In this document: piece after piece, positions 22,786 to 32,970 of the stretch | Layout of the letters: the number at the start of each line of letters is the position of its first letter | How positions within the stretch are numbered: the stretch's first letter is position 1 | Origin: Ophioderma brevispina | Lineage: Eukaryota; Echinodermata; Ophiuroidea; Amphilepidida; Ophiodermatidae | Assembly (NCBI GenBank): GCA_023653785.1 | Contig: JAMKCH010014257.1 | Coordinates: forward strand, 59,377-123,376 | Direction of reading: 5' to 3' | DNA: 64,000 nucleotides | The notes under the pieces: model-generated | What the model saw: only the letters and a program-made list of their open reading frames with translations | Told to the model about the DNA's origin: nothing | The model's database searches: none | Position numbers and translations under genes: made by a program

Positions 22786-23627
22786 GGGTAATCTATAAAA
22801 CGGGGACAGACAACGGGGATGAAAAACGAACATAACGCGAGATAGATCCAGAAGAATAAACCGTATCATTAGTCTTTAACACCATAATAAATCTATGTAC
22901 ATTGTTTACTGGGTATTTATATAGAGTTCTATTTTCCGTATTGCCGCCCTTCTTGGGGGATTACAACCCGCCATTGAGGAGGTGGTCTCTTTTGTTAACA
23001 TTTAAACTTTGGAGATTTAGGTTTTTAATCCCATAAAATGTAACTGGGTAATATTTCTCACAGCAATACTTGAATAATATGTAAATCCGGCCTTACTCAA
23101 TGCATGAACCTTTTTCTTTTGTCCTTTCCGGTCTCCCTTTTCAAAGTTTTTTTGTATATATTTTTGTGTGAATGCCTTGGGGATGTCATATACGGCATTC
23201 TCCTCTCAACACCCTACATACCGACCTCCTACCCGGACCTACCTACCTTACCTACCTAACTAGCTACCTACCAGTATTGCCGTACGTGTTGTTACAACAG
23301 AATGCCATATAAATCCGGCCTTCCCCCGTGCAAAGTTATTTTACTTACCCGAAAAAGAATCAACTGGTAATTCCAATTGAATGCTTGAACTACTATGAAT
23401 ACGACTAAGTGTTGCTATAAGTTCTGAATGCGAAAATGAATAAAATTGGTCGGGCCCCGTTTTTTCGTCGCCCCGTTTTTCGTCCCCTTTTTTCTAGATC
23501 CCCGGGGTCATCTAGAAAACGGGGACAGAAAACGGTGACGAAAAACGACATACCGATAAAGTCCTTCATCGGTCATTCGGTGTGTTTGTTTTCGTCCCCG
23601 GTTTCCTCCCGTTTTCTAATTACCCCG
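22785..23627 (+). repeat. Unit A copy 5 plus mini unit
   Basis: A unit of ~720 bp with a short CTACC tract (23218-23275), then a 123-bp mini unit. Confidence 0.75.
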
Positions 23628-24463
23628 GTGGTATCTAGAAAACGGGGACGAAAACGGGGACTAAAAACGACATCCGATGATGGATCCAGACAATGACCTT
23701 AAATCATGAGACTTTAACATCATAGAATCTATACATTGTTTACAGGGTATTTGTAATAGGCCTAGAGTGTTAAGTTTACGTGTTGCCGTTTCATGATGAG
23801 CCTGTCCTTGTCTTATGTAGGATTTGTCTTTTTCTGGGACAAGTTCTTCCCGTCTGTCACAGGACCTCGGCGTGAATGGTCTTTCAGCAAGCCGAAGACG
23901 CCGCTCCATTCAAAACAAACACAACTCAACCCAACATGTTGCCGGCCTGTTTTGTTAGACGGGAATGCCAAACTAATCGGAACCCCCCCCTGTCCCCCCC
24001 CCCCCCCACCCTTGCAGCCAAGTTGTTTCTTCTGAAAAAAGAATGAAATGTAACTCATTGATGCTTGCAACTAAGATGAATATGACTAAGTGCGGCTAAA
24101 TGTTCTTGAATGCGATAAATGAATTAAATTGGTCGGGCCCCGTTTTTCGTCCCCGTTTTTCGTCCCCGTTTTCTAGATTATAGCCCCGGGGTATCTAGAA
24201 AACGGGGACAGAAAACGGTGACGAAAAACGACATACCTATGAAAGATCCTTCATCGGTCATTTCGGTGTGTTGTTTTTCGCCCCCGTTTTTTTCCATCCC
24301 CGTTTTCTAGATTCCCCGGGGGTATCTAGAAACCGGGACAGAAAACTGTGACGAAACGACATTCCGGTGATGGATCCATCATCGGTGTTGGGTTGTTTTT
24401 TTCGTCCCCGTTTTCCTTCCCCGTTTCGTTGCGTCCCCGTTTCTCGACAAACCACAACACCCC
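23627..24463 (+). repeat. Unit B copy 5 plus two terminal mini units
   Basis: B unit to about 24188, then two mini units (joint near 24318). The last has centre GATGATGGATCCATCATC, matching the outermost mini unit at the left end, and finishes ACAACACCCC immediately before GTTTGATT. Confidence 0.75.
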
Positions 24464-24549
24464 GTTTGATTGATGAATGTCAATCACTACAAGTGGGCGT
24501 ACCCGAAGACTTTAAGGTCCGTGACTTGCTCGAGGCTCAAGCTGGGTGA
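24464..24549 (+). pseudogene. Right half of the exon-like frame split by the giant element
   Basis: Starting from the repeated GTTTGATT, the frame reads LIDECQSLQVGVPEDF, then KVRDLLEAQAG, and ends at TGA (24547-24549). A possible donor GTGATT overlaps the end (24545). The composition is strongly protein-like. With one copy of GTTTGATT removed, the left half at 8529-8561 and this half form one continuous frame with no shift, as expected if a transposon interrupted an exon. Protein family not recognised. Confidence 0.45.
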
Positions 24550-26450
24550 TTTTCAAAATTCAGGTTCTTCGAAACCTCTCTGAGTTTCACCCCCCCCCAA
24601 CCCCTTATTTTTAACGAGTCTTTGACAAAGACGAACGTCATATTGATACTTTCCTATAGTTCACACGTAAAAATAACGCATCCCAAACCATGTTAGGCAT
24701 TAATAATAACTAAAGACATCCAGGGGTAAGCAGAATGCTAACCTTTAAGTTTCCGTAACTTAATCAACGAATTTGTCTATTACACGAATATCATAGCCTC
24801 GTACCCATTGATATTAATAACCACAAAGTCACAGAGCGGCCAAAAAGTGAGGATTGCCGTGGGAATTCAACTCCGGCGGTGCTTTTTTGCGGGTTAAACG
24901 CCACGTCCGCCCTCTGCTGAATTAATGACTCCGGAGTCATGTATTATAAAATGTTCTGTTTAGCCATAAGGCCAAAAAAAAAAAATGTTGATTGTCCATA
25001 GATGCCTATGACAGAAATGGGTCGGTCGGTCGGAGGATTTTTTTTTTTTTTTAAAACTTTTTATTTTTCAGCCATGTTCCAATTGTAATACGATATTGCA
25101 TCACAATTCAAACTGAGGTATAATCAATAAAACAAATAATTTCATTGCCAAGCACTGACATGTTTCAATACAACATTTTTAACATGAATTAGAATAAAGC
25201 CTCTGAGAAACAGTTGTTGTTCATTGTTTACAATGATGTGTGAGGGCGTTCTTGCACATCACATCATCGACCCACCCTTTTTTTTTTTTACGGAGTCTTA
25301 CTCTTGCTCACTTGTCTACACCGCGTTGAACAAAGCCTCCAAGTCTTTATTTTACGTTGTAAGACCAATTCAATAACTATCATCTTGGGGCCCCAAGTGG
25401 TGCTAGAACTTATCACAGGTAGGGCCTACTGAGTATATCTCCCCTCCCCCCGCCAGGTCATCCCCATATGGGAAGTGACTTTGGATAATACAATCAAAAC
25501 CGTATCAGATTTTTTTTATTATAGTTCATTCTAAAAAATTTGTCTTATTAGAAACGCCCTCGGAAGAAACGAAAATCAAATTCAATACATCCACGGCAAC
25601 AAAAATGCCAGAGAAGCGCTGATAAATTACCGAATTCTGCACCAAAGCATGCAAACGGCAGAGAAATATCTCAAAACAAACAAAATTAGAGTTTGTAGCC
25701 ACAAATAGCTAAGAAACAACCCCATAGGTGCTGAACAGCAAGTTTTTAAATTCAATTTTGAAAACAAAGCTTGCAGTCTTACTCGCTAGAATTTAGTAGT
25801 TCCTTACAAAATTAATCACGTGTTGGAACCTGAATGCCGCCCTTGGGCTGGTTCACTAGACCTTAGTACAGATCAATGCAGACCGTCATACACTGTGGCT
25901 GGTGGTCTTGGGGCATAGCGCTAGGCAGAAATATTGCAAATTGTTCTTGATGACGACGAACTGGCAATAAAAGAGACATAATACTAGGGATTATTGTTTT
26001 ATTTCGGCAGATTTTGGTGCATTTTTTTGATCCTTTTTGTGATTTAATTTCAATTTCTTTGATTTCTTTCTGTTTTCCTTCAAGATTAAAAAAAAACTTT
26101 TGCCAAAAAAAAAAGTAAAACGGTCGGGAGATGGTATACGTGTCTGGGCGGACGAAGGACAATCAACAATATTTTGTTTTTTGGCCTAAGGGCGCTGATT
26201 TAATGGGCTTTAAAATCATTTCAGGTGAGGGCTAATGTGTATAAAGGCTTTACGACCATGCAAAAATATGAATTTGGAAAAAATCTTGAGGGTGCACTAT
26301 TTTTTCAAATGTGCTAGTGTCTCTTTAAAGATGTAAAAAATTCTGATTTTTGCACTAATATGCTTCCTATCACAAATACCCCGTGTGAAAAGGATTAGGC
26401 TGTGAATCATTTCTTTGGTACAAAAATTCTGAAATTTCTAATTTACTATA
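24550..26450. other. Non-coding DNA, little recognised
   Basis: Contains a long A run and GGTCGGTCGGTCGG next to a T run near 24970-25055, and a C-rich patch near 24590. Frames are short and compositionally unremarkable. No transposon ends were identified. Confidence 0.4.
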
Positions 26451-27004
26451 TAGTTGGGTACGTATGGTACACCCCCGTGCACCCCCCCCCCCCCAACAGA
26501 ACTTACCCATGCACACCAACTTTTTAGGTGCCTTTTGGGGTCCTAAAACACTTTTGGGATGTTGACAGTAAAAAAATTCCGATGCTCTCGAGATATCCAA
26601 GATGGCCGCCATGATGGCTGCCAAAATTGGTCAAAATTGAAAAAAAGTCATATATCAGCTAAGTAAACCAATTAAAGCACAATTTAAAATGCGTTAGTTA
26701 TATGTTTTCAACCTTCCCAAATTCATTCTTGTTTTGCTATAATGCTTCAAATCCAAGATAGCGGACAAATGTGGTAAATTGTGAGAAAACACGAATATTA
26801 GCCGAAATTTTTGATGAAAGAATAAATGAGATGATCAGATAATGTTTTAATCCATAGAAACTAAGTTTAAGCATACTTTTGTTCTGTGTCAAATCACTAA
26901 ATTCAAGATGGCCAGCAAAACGGTCTAATTTCAGAGGAAAAGTCATGCATTTTTGGCTGAAAATACAAGTAATAAATGATAACATAATCCATATTTAATT
27001 GGAT

Positions 27005-27030
27005 TTTCCACAGCTTTAACACACACACAC
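27005..27030 (+). repeat. (AC)n run inside the foldback arm
   Basis: TTTAACACACACACACACAC, a short dinucleotide expansion of the TTTAACACA motif that recurs through the element. The opposite arm has GTGTGTGTG at 28701-28711. Confidence 0.7.
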
Positions 27031-27643
27031 ACACTTGGTATAAAGAGAGTATATAATTTCGATGGCTATACGGGTCCTTTTGACCAATTCGATAAAGTCT
27101 CCACATCATTCCAACCAGGTTCTGTAGGATGTGGTATATCCGGATTCTGACCTATTATTGCATTGATCCTGTAAGGTCATGTTGCACGGCTTGGTTTGTG
27201 GAGAAGCAGAGACAACCTTTGGTTGTAATAAATAAAAAGAATACCATTTTGTTATAATCGGTAGAGATATCCAAATAAAGCAAAATTAATCCTATAACAT
27301 TTAAGTTGCGATTGTCCAGCGCTTTAACACACGCTTCTTAGTGTAGATAAAACGAAATACCATTTTGTTATAAATCTGGAGATATCTCAAATAAAGCAAA
27401 ATGATTGACTATAGACATTTTATATAGTGATTGTCCACCGCTTTAACACATACTTGGTAATATAAATAGAAAGAAATACCACTTTGTTATAAATCTGGAG
27501 GTATCTGGCTAGGGGCAGTGCAGGGAAGCTAGCCTTAACAATCTTACAAGGCAAGACTCAAGGCACCCGAGGGAGACTTGGGAATCTAACACCTGAGCTT
27601 GGACAGGACTGACCATCCACAATGCCACCCAGACTGGCAGTGA

Positions 27644-27847
27644 CTGGCACTCAAGGCCGACATTGCTGAGATGGTGACACAGAGGACAATTTGCAAGGCT
27701 TCTGACCCCACTCCTATAAACAAAAAAGGGAGACCAAAACCAGCCAGGAGTGGGTCCGTGTGGACAAGATCAGCTTTGGCCAGACAAACTGACATAAACT
27801 GCCAGATATGGATCCTCTTCATCCACATCAATAGCTTCCTCATCTGA
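27644..27847 (+). pseudogene. Coding-like fragment with GRPKP motif
   Basis: An open frame of 67 codons (first ATG at 27671) containing LALKADIAEMVTQRT and GRPKPARSGSVWTRSALAR. The GRPKP core resembles an AT-hook, which is common in DNA-binding and transposon proteins, but one motif is not enough for a call. The frame sits in the loop of the foldback and overlaps the opposite-strand acidic frame. At most one is likely to have been coding. A stop (TGA at 27641-27643) closes it upstream. Confidence 0.3.
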
Positions 27848-28130
27848 CATTTCCTCTTCATTGACTTAATTCAGCCAAGATGTCTGCAAGACGTGATGGC
27901 AATACGGGTCCTACTGACCAAATTGGCTCGATAAAGTCTACACATCGTGTCCAACCATGTTCTGTAGGAATTGGTATGTCCTGAATAGGCACATCTGAAG
28001 TTATCGGGAGTGTTTTGCCAAGTTGGGAGATAGTTTTGAAGTAGATGATGAGAGATGAGAGAGATAAGAGAAATTTGTATGCTTCCTCTATAATGGATTG
28101 CCCATGCAAGCGGTCTCTGCTTCCTAACAA
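27770..28130 (-). pseudogene. Frameshifted coding fragment with EHGWTRC and acidic tail
   Basis: The minus strand reads through EHGWTRC and IEPIWSVGPVLPSRLADI to LAELSQ and a stop at 27858. Shifted by one base, the reading continues EEEMSDEEAIDVDEED, then YLAVYVSLSGQS and a stop at 27770. Two halves that join by a 1-base shift and continue in a coherent acidic style suggest a decayed or misread exon. The Gly-Trp, Pro-Ile-Trp and Gly-Pro-Val-Leu-Pro spacing loosely resembles a segment seen near the C-terminus of some invertebrate transposon-associated proteins. This is a memory-level resemblance, not a family assignment. Confidence 0.35.
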
Positions 28131-28539
28131 CAGGCGTGCAAATCACAGGACAGTGCAAAATGGAATAGGACAGATGTGCCTATACAGAATATACCACCAC
28201 CTACAGAACATGGTTGGACACGATGTGGAGGCTCTTTCGAGTCAGTTTGGTCAGAAGGACCCGTATTGCCATCGAAATTGTCTTTCTTTATACCTATATG
28301 TTAAAGCAGTGGACAATCGCTATATAAAATGTCTATAGGTTTATAATTTTGCTTTTATTTGAGGTACCTCCAGGCTTATAACAAAATAGTATTTCTTTTT
28401 ATTTATATTACCAAGTATGTGTTAAAGCGGTGGACAATATATAAAAACGTCTATAGGCTATAATTTTGCTTTTATTTGAAATACCTCCAGATTTATGGTA
28501 TTCCTTTTTATTTATACAATCCAGTGTGTCTCTGCTTCC

Positions 28540-28712
28540 TCACAGCAAGCGTGCAAATTACAGGACAGCGCAATGATATAGGTCAGATTCAGGATATATC
28601 GCCTCCTGCCGAACATGGTTGGACACGATGTGGATACTTAATCGAACCATTTTGGTCAAAAGGACCCGTATTGCCATCGAAATTGTATTTATTTATACCA
28701 AGTGTGTGTGTG
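28540..28712 (+). pseudogene. Inverted second copy of the EHGWTRC fragment
   Basis: The + strand encodes PPAEHGWTRCGYLIEPFW and then SKGPVLPSKLYLF, matching the minus-strand fragment at 27858-28000. Frame-shifted DNA relatives lie at 28100-28270 (+) and 27050-27195 (-). Four DNA copies, two per side of the foldback, carry this block, and two keep it readable in the same frame. Confidence 0.35.
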
Positions 28713-29289
28713 TTAAAGCGGTGGAAAACCCAATTCAATATGGATTAAGCTATCATTTACCACTTGTATTTTCAGCCAATAATGCATGACTTTTCCTCTG
28801 AAATTAGATCATTTGCTGACCATCTTGAATTTAGTGCATTGAAACAGAACACAAGACCTGGTATGCTTTAAATTAGTTTCTATGGATTAAAACATTATCT
28901 GATCATCTCATTTATTCTTTCATCCAATTTTTTGGCTAATATTCGAGTTTTCTCACATTTCGCTACTTTTGGCAGCCATATTGGCCGCCATCTTGGATTT
29001 CAAGCATTTTAGCAAACAAGAATACCAAAAATGAATTTTGGAGGGTTGCAAACTAACTAACCGTTTTATTTGTGCTTTATTGGTATTACTTAGCTGATAT
29101 ATAACTTTTTTCAATTTTGACCAATTTTTGGCAGCCATTATGGCGGCCATCTTGGATATTTCGAGAGCATCGGGATTTTTTCACTGTTAACACCCCAAAC
29201 GTGTTTTAGGACCCTAAAAGGTACCTAAAAAAGTGGGTGTAGGTAAGTTCTGTGGGGGTGCACGGGGGTGTACCATACATACCCAACTA

Positions 29290-30250
29290 TGATGGGCAAA
29301 TATTAAATTCAGCCTATGTACAGATACGATATATTGAAATTAAGCAAATCAAAAGCGCCTTTTATTTTCGTTTTCAAGACATTTCTGCAGCCATAAACAA
29401 AGTAAGAAATCTATTGGGGTCATACAATGCATACGACACAATATTCGTCACGAATCTTCCAAACAGGCCAATCGACCAAAAGTCATATTTCGAGATATTG
29501 GCGATTGAAGTTTTGAAGAATTATGGGACTGGCATATCTTAATTTTGAAACATTTTGGAACTGATTTATGTTGTACCATTGAGCATTGAATGTTCGTCAT
29601 TTTGAGAACGTTTCCATGCCAAATATCCTTTGTTTTAATTGTCAAATTACTTAGAAAATGAGTGGTCTGTTTGGAAAAACTCAACGTAAACTCAGCACCT
29701 TTTAAAAATCTCCAACCGGAAATTGAGAATCAAATTCCATTGGCCTATAAGACTGAAATACATTACCGCTCGTTTCTATGGTACGTCCTCGGTGGTTCAA
29801 TGAGAAATCTCACGCTCTCGGTAGAAGGAGGATCGGGTTCGAGACAGTGTACTTTCGTCTTTATTTAATTAAATGATCGCCCGTTTCTCCGAGTTTCGAT
29901 ATACATTTTTTTTTTAGAATTGCCATAACAAATTACATGAATTACAAAATCGTCGTTAATTTGTAATTTTTAAGATACATGCCAAATACATGACAAACTA
30001 TGACAAATAATGCATTCTTACAAGGTGTCAAAAAAACAACAAAACTTTTACCCTAAAAGTTTGCCCAGCATTTCAAGTTTTATTAAACATTAGAAATTAT
30101 TTTTCATATTGGGAAATTAGTATTCATTAGCTTTTCAATTCAGGCAAAACCCCATTTATTCGGATCGAACTGACTGGATTGTGGTCAATTTAATAAAATC
30201 ACCGTTTTGTCCAATGGTAAACACCGCGGCAAGTGTTTTATGGTACATTA
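29290..30250. other. Non-coding DNA between two foldback elements
   Basis: Small frames at 29252-29542 and 29662-29868 show no motif. The only recognisable item is a tRNA-like head near 29788-29850. Confidence 0.4.
29788..29850 (+). repeat. tRNA-derived SINE head (probable)
   Basis: TGGTTCAATGAG is a near-consensus A box and GGGTTCGAGACAG a near-consensus B box, about 43 bases apart, just before a T-rich stretch. No paired acceptor ends are visible, so a SINE is more likely than a tRNA gene. Confidence 0.4.
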
Positions 30251-30254
30251 CTAC

Positions 30255-30550
30255 GGGTGTATAGAAAACGGGGATCGAAAAAGGGGGAAAAAAAACGGGG
30301 ATTCCGCATTGGAGCCCGTTTTTCGATCCCCTTTTTCTACACACCATTATAGAGGTAGAAAATGGGGATGAAAAACAGGCGGTTAGTCATTTCTCTTGCT
30401 TTGGTGTTGAATTCCCCGGTTCGATCCCCGTTTTTCTACCACCTATATAATAGAGGTAGAAAACAGGGACTGAAAAACGGGGATTTGTCATATCTCGCTA
30501 TTGTGTACTAACAATCCCCGTTTTTCGATCTCCGTTTTCTACACACCTAT
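30255..30550. mobile_element. Three tandem hairpin units related to the giant array
   Basis: Three units of ~90-105 bp each begin with GTAGAAAACGGGGAT or a close form and end with its reverse complement, ATCCCCGTTTTTCTAC. They are separated by ATTATAGAGG-like or TATAATAGAGG-like spacers. The motif AAAACGGGGA..GAAAAACGGGGA is the same as in the TIRs of the 15.9-kb array, but the outer tip is GGTGTAG/GAGGTAG in place of GGGGTATCTAG. It is a small concatemer of a sister family. Confidence 0.65.
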
Positions 30551-30879
30551 TATACTAGACTTATTTTGATAGATTATATTAATTCTATGTACAAGGTTTC
30601 ATCTTCTTATCATGTACCCCAAACACTGTGGTTCACAAATATGATCCAGCCAGAGATGGTACAACGTAGGGCTGCTTCATGAATTCCGCAAGGTCCTTGT
30701 TTGTGCATTGTTGCTCAAGCCAGTGGGCAGACTAAGAGATGTTCAATTGTCTGTGGGCTGTTCACCAGTCAAGGTAGGCTCCTTATGGTTAGACACCACT
30801 AACCTGGCTGCCGTAAGGAGTTTAAAAATCTGTATGGACACTTAAGGTAGGTCCAGTTAGGTGAGACACCCTATTTGCA

Positions 30880-31075
30880 CGGTCTGCGCACAAAAAAAAA
30901 TGGAGAAAGTGCGCAGGCGTACTCTTGGTAATTGTACTAAGTGCGCAGGCACTTAGGGGAATTCACTAAAAACTGCGCAGAACACATGTGCGTCCTTTTC
31001 CGGAATTATGGGAAGTGCGCAGAGTACTTTAGTGTTTTCCAAAACCTGCGCACGCTAAATACTTAGGATTGATGG
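30880..31075. repeat. Cluster of TGCGCA motifs
   Basis: Within ~190 bp TGCGCA occurs six times, in contexts such as AGTGCGCAGGCGTA, AAGTGCGCAGGCAC and CCTGCGCACGC. Some approach the NRF1 consensus GCGCATGCGC. Similar clusters occur at 40380-40560 and singly at 32665 and 33965, which favours a dispersed repeat over a promoter. Confidence 0.5.
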
Positions 31076-32439
31076 GTTTTAGGCTGGAATAACATCGTGA
31101 TATAGTCAGTCATCATTCAAATGTTCTCAAGTTCGCATTCCGAAAAAGGTAGAATCTACGTGAGATGGACGTGATATACCAATGTACGTGGTGGTTTTAT
31201 TTGTGGACCGATCGCGATGCTGAGAATAGAAATCTTCAAATACAAACTTTTAAACAAACATGCAAGCGCAAATATTTTAAATCCCACTATAATGTATTTT
31301 GGTTGTTTTTATTTGTTCCCTAAATTGTTTGGTATTATATTTTGTGTCAGATAGGTTTTTAACTAGTTTTTTGTGTTTGCTTGTTTATACTGATATTTTA
31401 GTGAATAATACATGTGTATATTTAAATAATAGTATTTTATTTTTTTTTAATTAGATGTATATGTTGCAGGGCCTGTGTTTAAGATCAGTTTGGACTGACT
31501 CGGGCTAACCTGGTAAAGATGTTTGCAATTAAATAACTCATTTCTTAACGGACTAGATAGTAGATTTAACTAGTCACATAATACTTAATCGATTTGAATG
31601 TATATCCGATTTCAAGTTTACCGCGATTGTTAAAAAAGCACATACCATCATGGAAATTCACGAAATGGAAGTCTCTGGGTCAGACGAAGAGAGAGGGTAT
31701 ATACGATCTAGCCCTACAATGCAAATCATTTACAAATCTATACAGATTTAGATGGTCGGGGATGGGCGTTATCGAATTTCAAAGCCAGGGTGCCCACCCT
31801 CTTAATCCGTTTGATTCGACGTGATGGATAAGAATCATAAGTATTGAAAAAATTAACAGGTTAAATGGACATTTAGTGAGCCAGAGCTAGTTTGTCCCCT
31901 GGCGTACCGTCACACTTGTTCGGATTTTTATCTATCATGGACCGTGACTTTACCCTTACCCCTGCGTTTTTCAGGCATTTCGTCAATCAGAAGCGTTATA
32001 CCCAATTGCAATTTTGTAATATTTTCTTGTCTCTTAAACGAGCTGAAATGACACAAGTTTGTAATACGTAAAAACGTGGTGGACACTGCAGTTCATAGCA
32101 ATAGCTCAAGACACCAAAATCGATTAAACTGAAGGTAAAACAAATTTTCAATCAACAAATCAATACGCCCCTTTTAATCTTTTTTTTTTAAACATCTTTG
32201 GTTAACGGCGGTCCCGCTTTTGGTCACATCTTGCTATCAAATGCCTTGTTAATCATGAGAATAAAATTTTAGCTTGAGAGTAAAAACAACTGAATCCGGA
32301 AAAAGAATGGCCCAACTTCCGTTCCCTGGCAATTGTTGTGAGGTTTTTGTGCGCCCTTTTTATACAAGTTTGGATGCATATATAAATTCAAAACACATAG
32401 GTTCGGACACAATAACTTTCACAGTTCTGATCATATATA
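31076..32439. other. AT-rich DNA, nothing recognised
   Basis: A 76-codon frame at 31594-31824 and the start of a 166-codon frame at 32274-32774 have no domains and ordinary composition. No repeats with ends were found. Confidence 0.45.
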
Positions 32440-32970
32440 ACTCAAAAAGGTTTGCGAACCATTTAGTAGCTTGGAATGTTGAAAATTACACCATTTTCTT
32501 TATTAATGAGTGTGTTTTATCATATAAAACGTATTGGTACTTTATTTTTCTTCCCAAATTTGGATTATTTAGAAAAAAAATATACATGTTACACGTGTGT
32601 GTAAGTGTGTGTGTTTCTGGCCAGGTGCTTCCTTTTCGCGGCACTTTTTTCGAAATCCCAAATTGCGCAGCGCACTTGCAGAATCTCGAAAACTGCGCTC
32701 ATATCTCCCCACCAGTCGTTAATGGGAACGAAAAAATCTCCGACTTTACTCGAAGACTATACAATGTATGTTGATCAAGATGACGTATTGTCATATGGTT
32801 ATCGACCAAAGTATTTCTCAGTATAAAATTGATAATATATTTAATTGTTAAAGGGTACATTTCGTGTTTTCACAAGCCTCGTCCCCAATTTAGCTGCAAC
32901 AATCCAGTTTTTTTGATATCATCTGAACCTTTGGCAAAGGTGGTGCCTATCGTACGTTAATTTTCAATCT
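32440..32970 (+). repeat. ~0.5-kb dispersed duplication, copy 1
   Basis: Shares an ordered series with 33780-34275: AAATTACACCATTTT, AAATTGCGCAGCGCACTTG, TCGAAAACTGCGCTCAT, CGTATTGTCA, CAGCCTCGTCCCC-like, and ATATCATCTGAA. Identity is moderate. Long frames do not coincide between copies, so it is more likely a repeat than an exon pair. Confidence 0.65.

Larger units (their letters stand above)
8562..24463. mobile_element. 15.9-kb inverted concatemer of TIR units, flanked by GTTTGATT
   Basis: Both ends start with the same inverted heptamer (GGGGTGT on the left, ACACCCC on the right), and both flanks carry GTTTGATT (8554-8561 and 24464-24471), as a target-site duplication would. Inside, units with TIRs of the form GGGGTATCTAGAAAACG are fused directly, TIR to TIR, making TTACCCCGGGGTAA palindromes at each joint. 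There are three classes: A (~720 bp), B (~550 bp), and mini units (~130 bp) that are little more than two TIRs around GATGAAGGATCCTTCATC. A and B point one way in 8.8-12.4 kb and the other way in 17.0-24.2 kb. Each outer end carries two mini units, and the outermost on both sides has the variant centre GATGATGGATCCATCATC. No transposase is visible. Long compound inverted arms recall sea-urchin TU and other foldback transposons. Calling the whole array one transposed entity is inference. Confidence 0.65.
26453..29287. mobile_element. 2.8-kb foldback element with TA flanks
   Basis: The left end GTTGGGTACGTATGGTACAC and the right end, whose reverse complement begins GTTGGGTATGTATGG, are inverted. 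TA precedes the left end (26451-26452) and follows the right end (29288-29289), as for Tc1/mariner-type insertions. The arms are ~750 bp (26453-27205 and 28530-29287) and match in order: C/G run, GATGGCCGCCATGATGGC against its inverse, and GGAAAAGTCATGCATTTTTGG against its inverse. Inside lie further inverted pairs (CACCGCTTTAACACA against TGTGTTAAAGCGGTGG, three per side). The loop near 27510-28280 holds the coding fragments listed separately. No transposase is recognised, and the TA rule is inferred from one insertion. Confidence 0.65.

Noticed and set aside
8562..24463. CRISPR or prokaryotic repeat array
   Set aside because: Repeats are 130-920 bp with TIRs and no spacers, and the context is eukaryotic.
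8562..24463. Palindromic chimera artefact of a single long read
   Set aside because: The arms differ in unit number (2 A and 2 B plus a fragment against 5 A and 5 B), in unit order and in microsatellite length, so one is not a simple reverse copy of the other. Assembly error within arms is still possible.
32274..32774. 166-codon frame as a gene
   Set aside because: No domain, its equivalent is broken in the duplicated copy at 33.8-34.3 kb, and AT-rich composition makes such lengths possible by chance.
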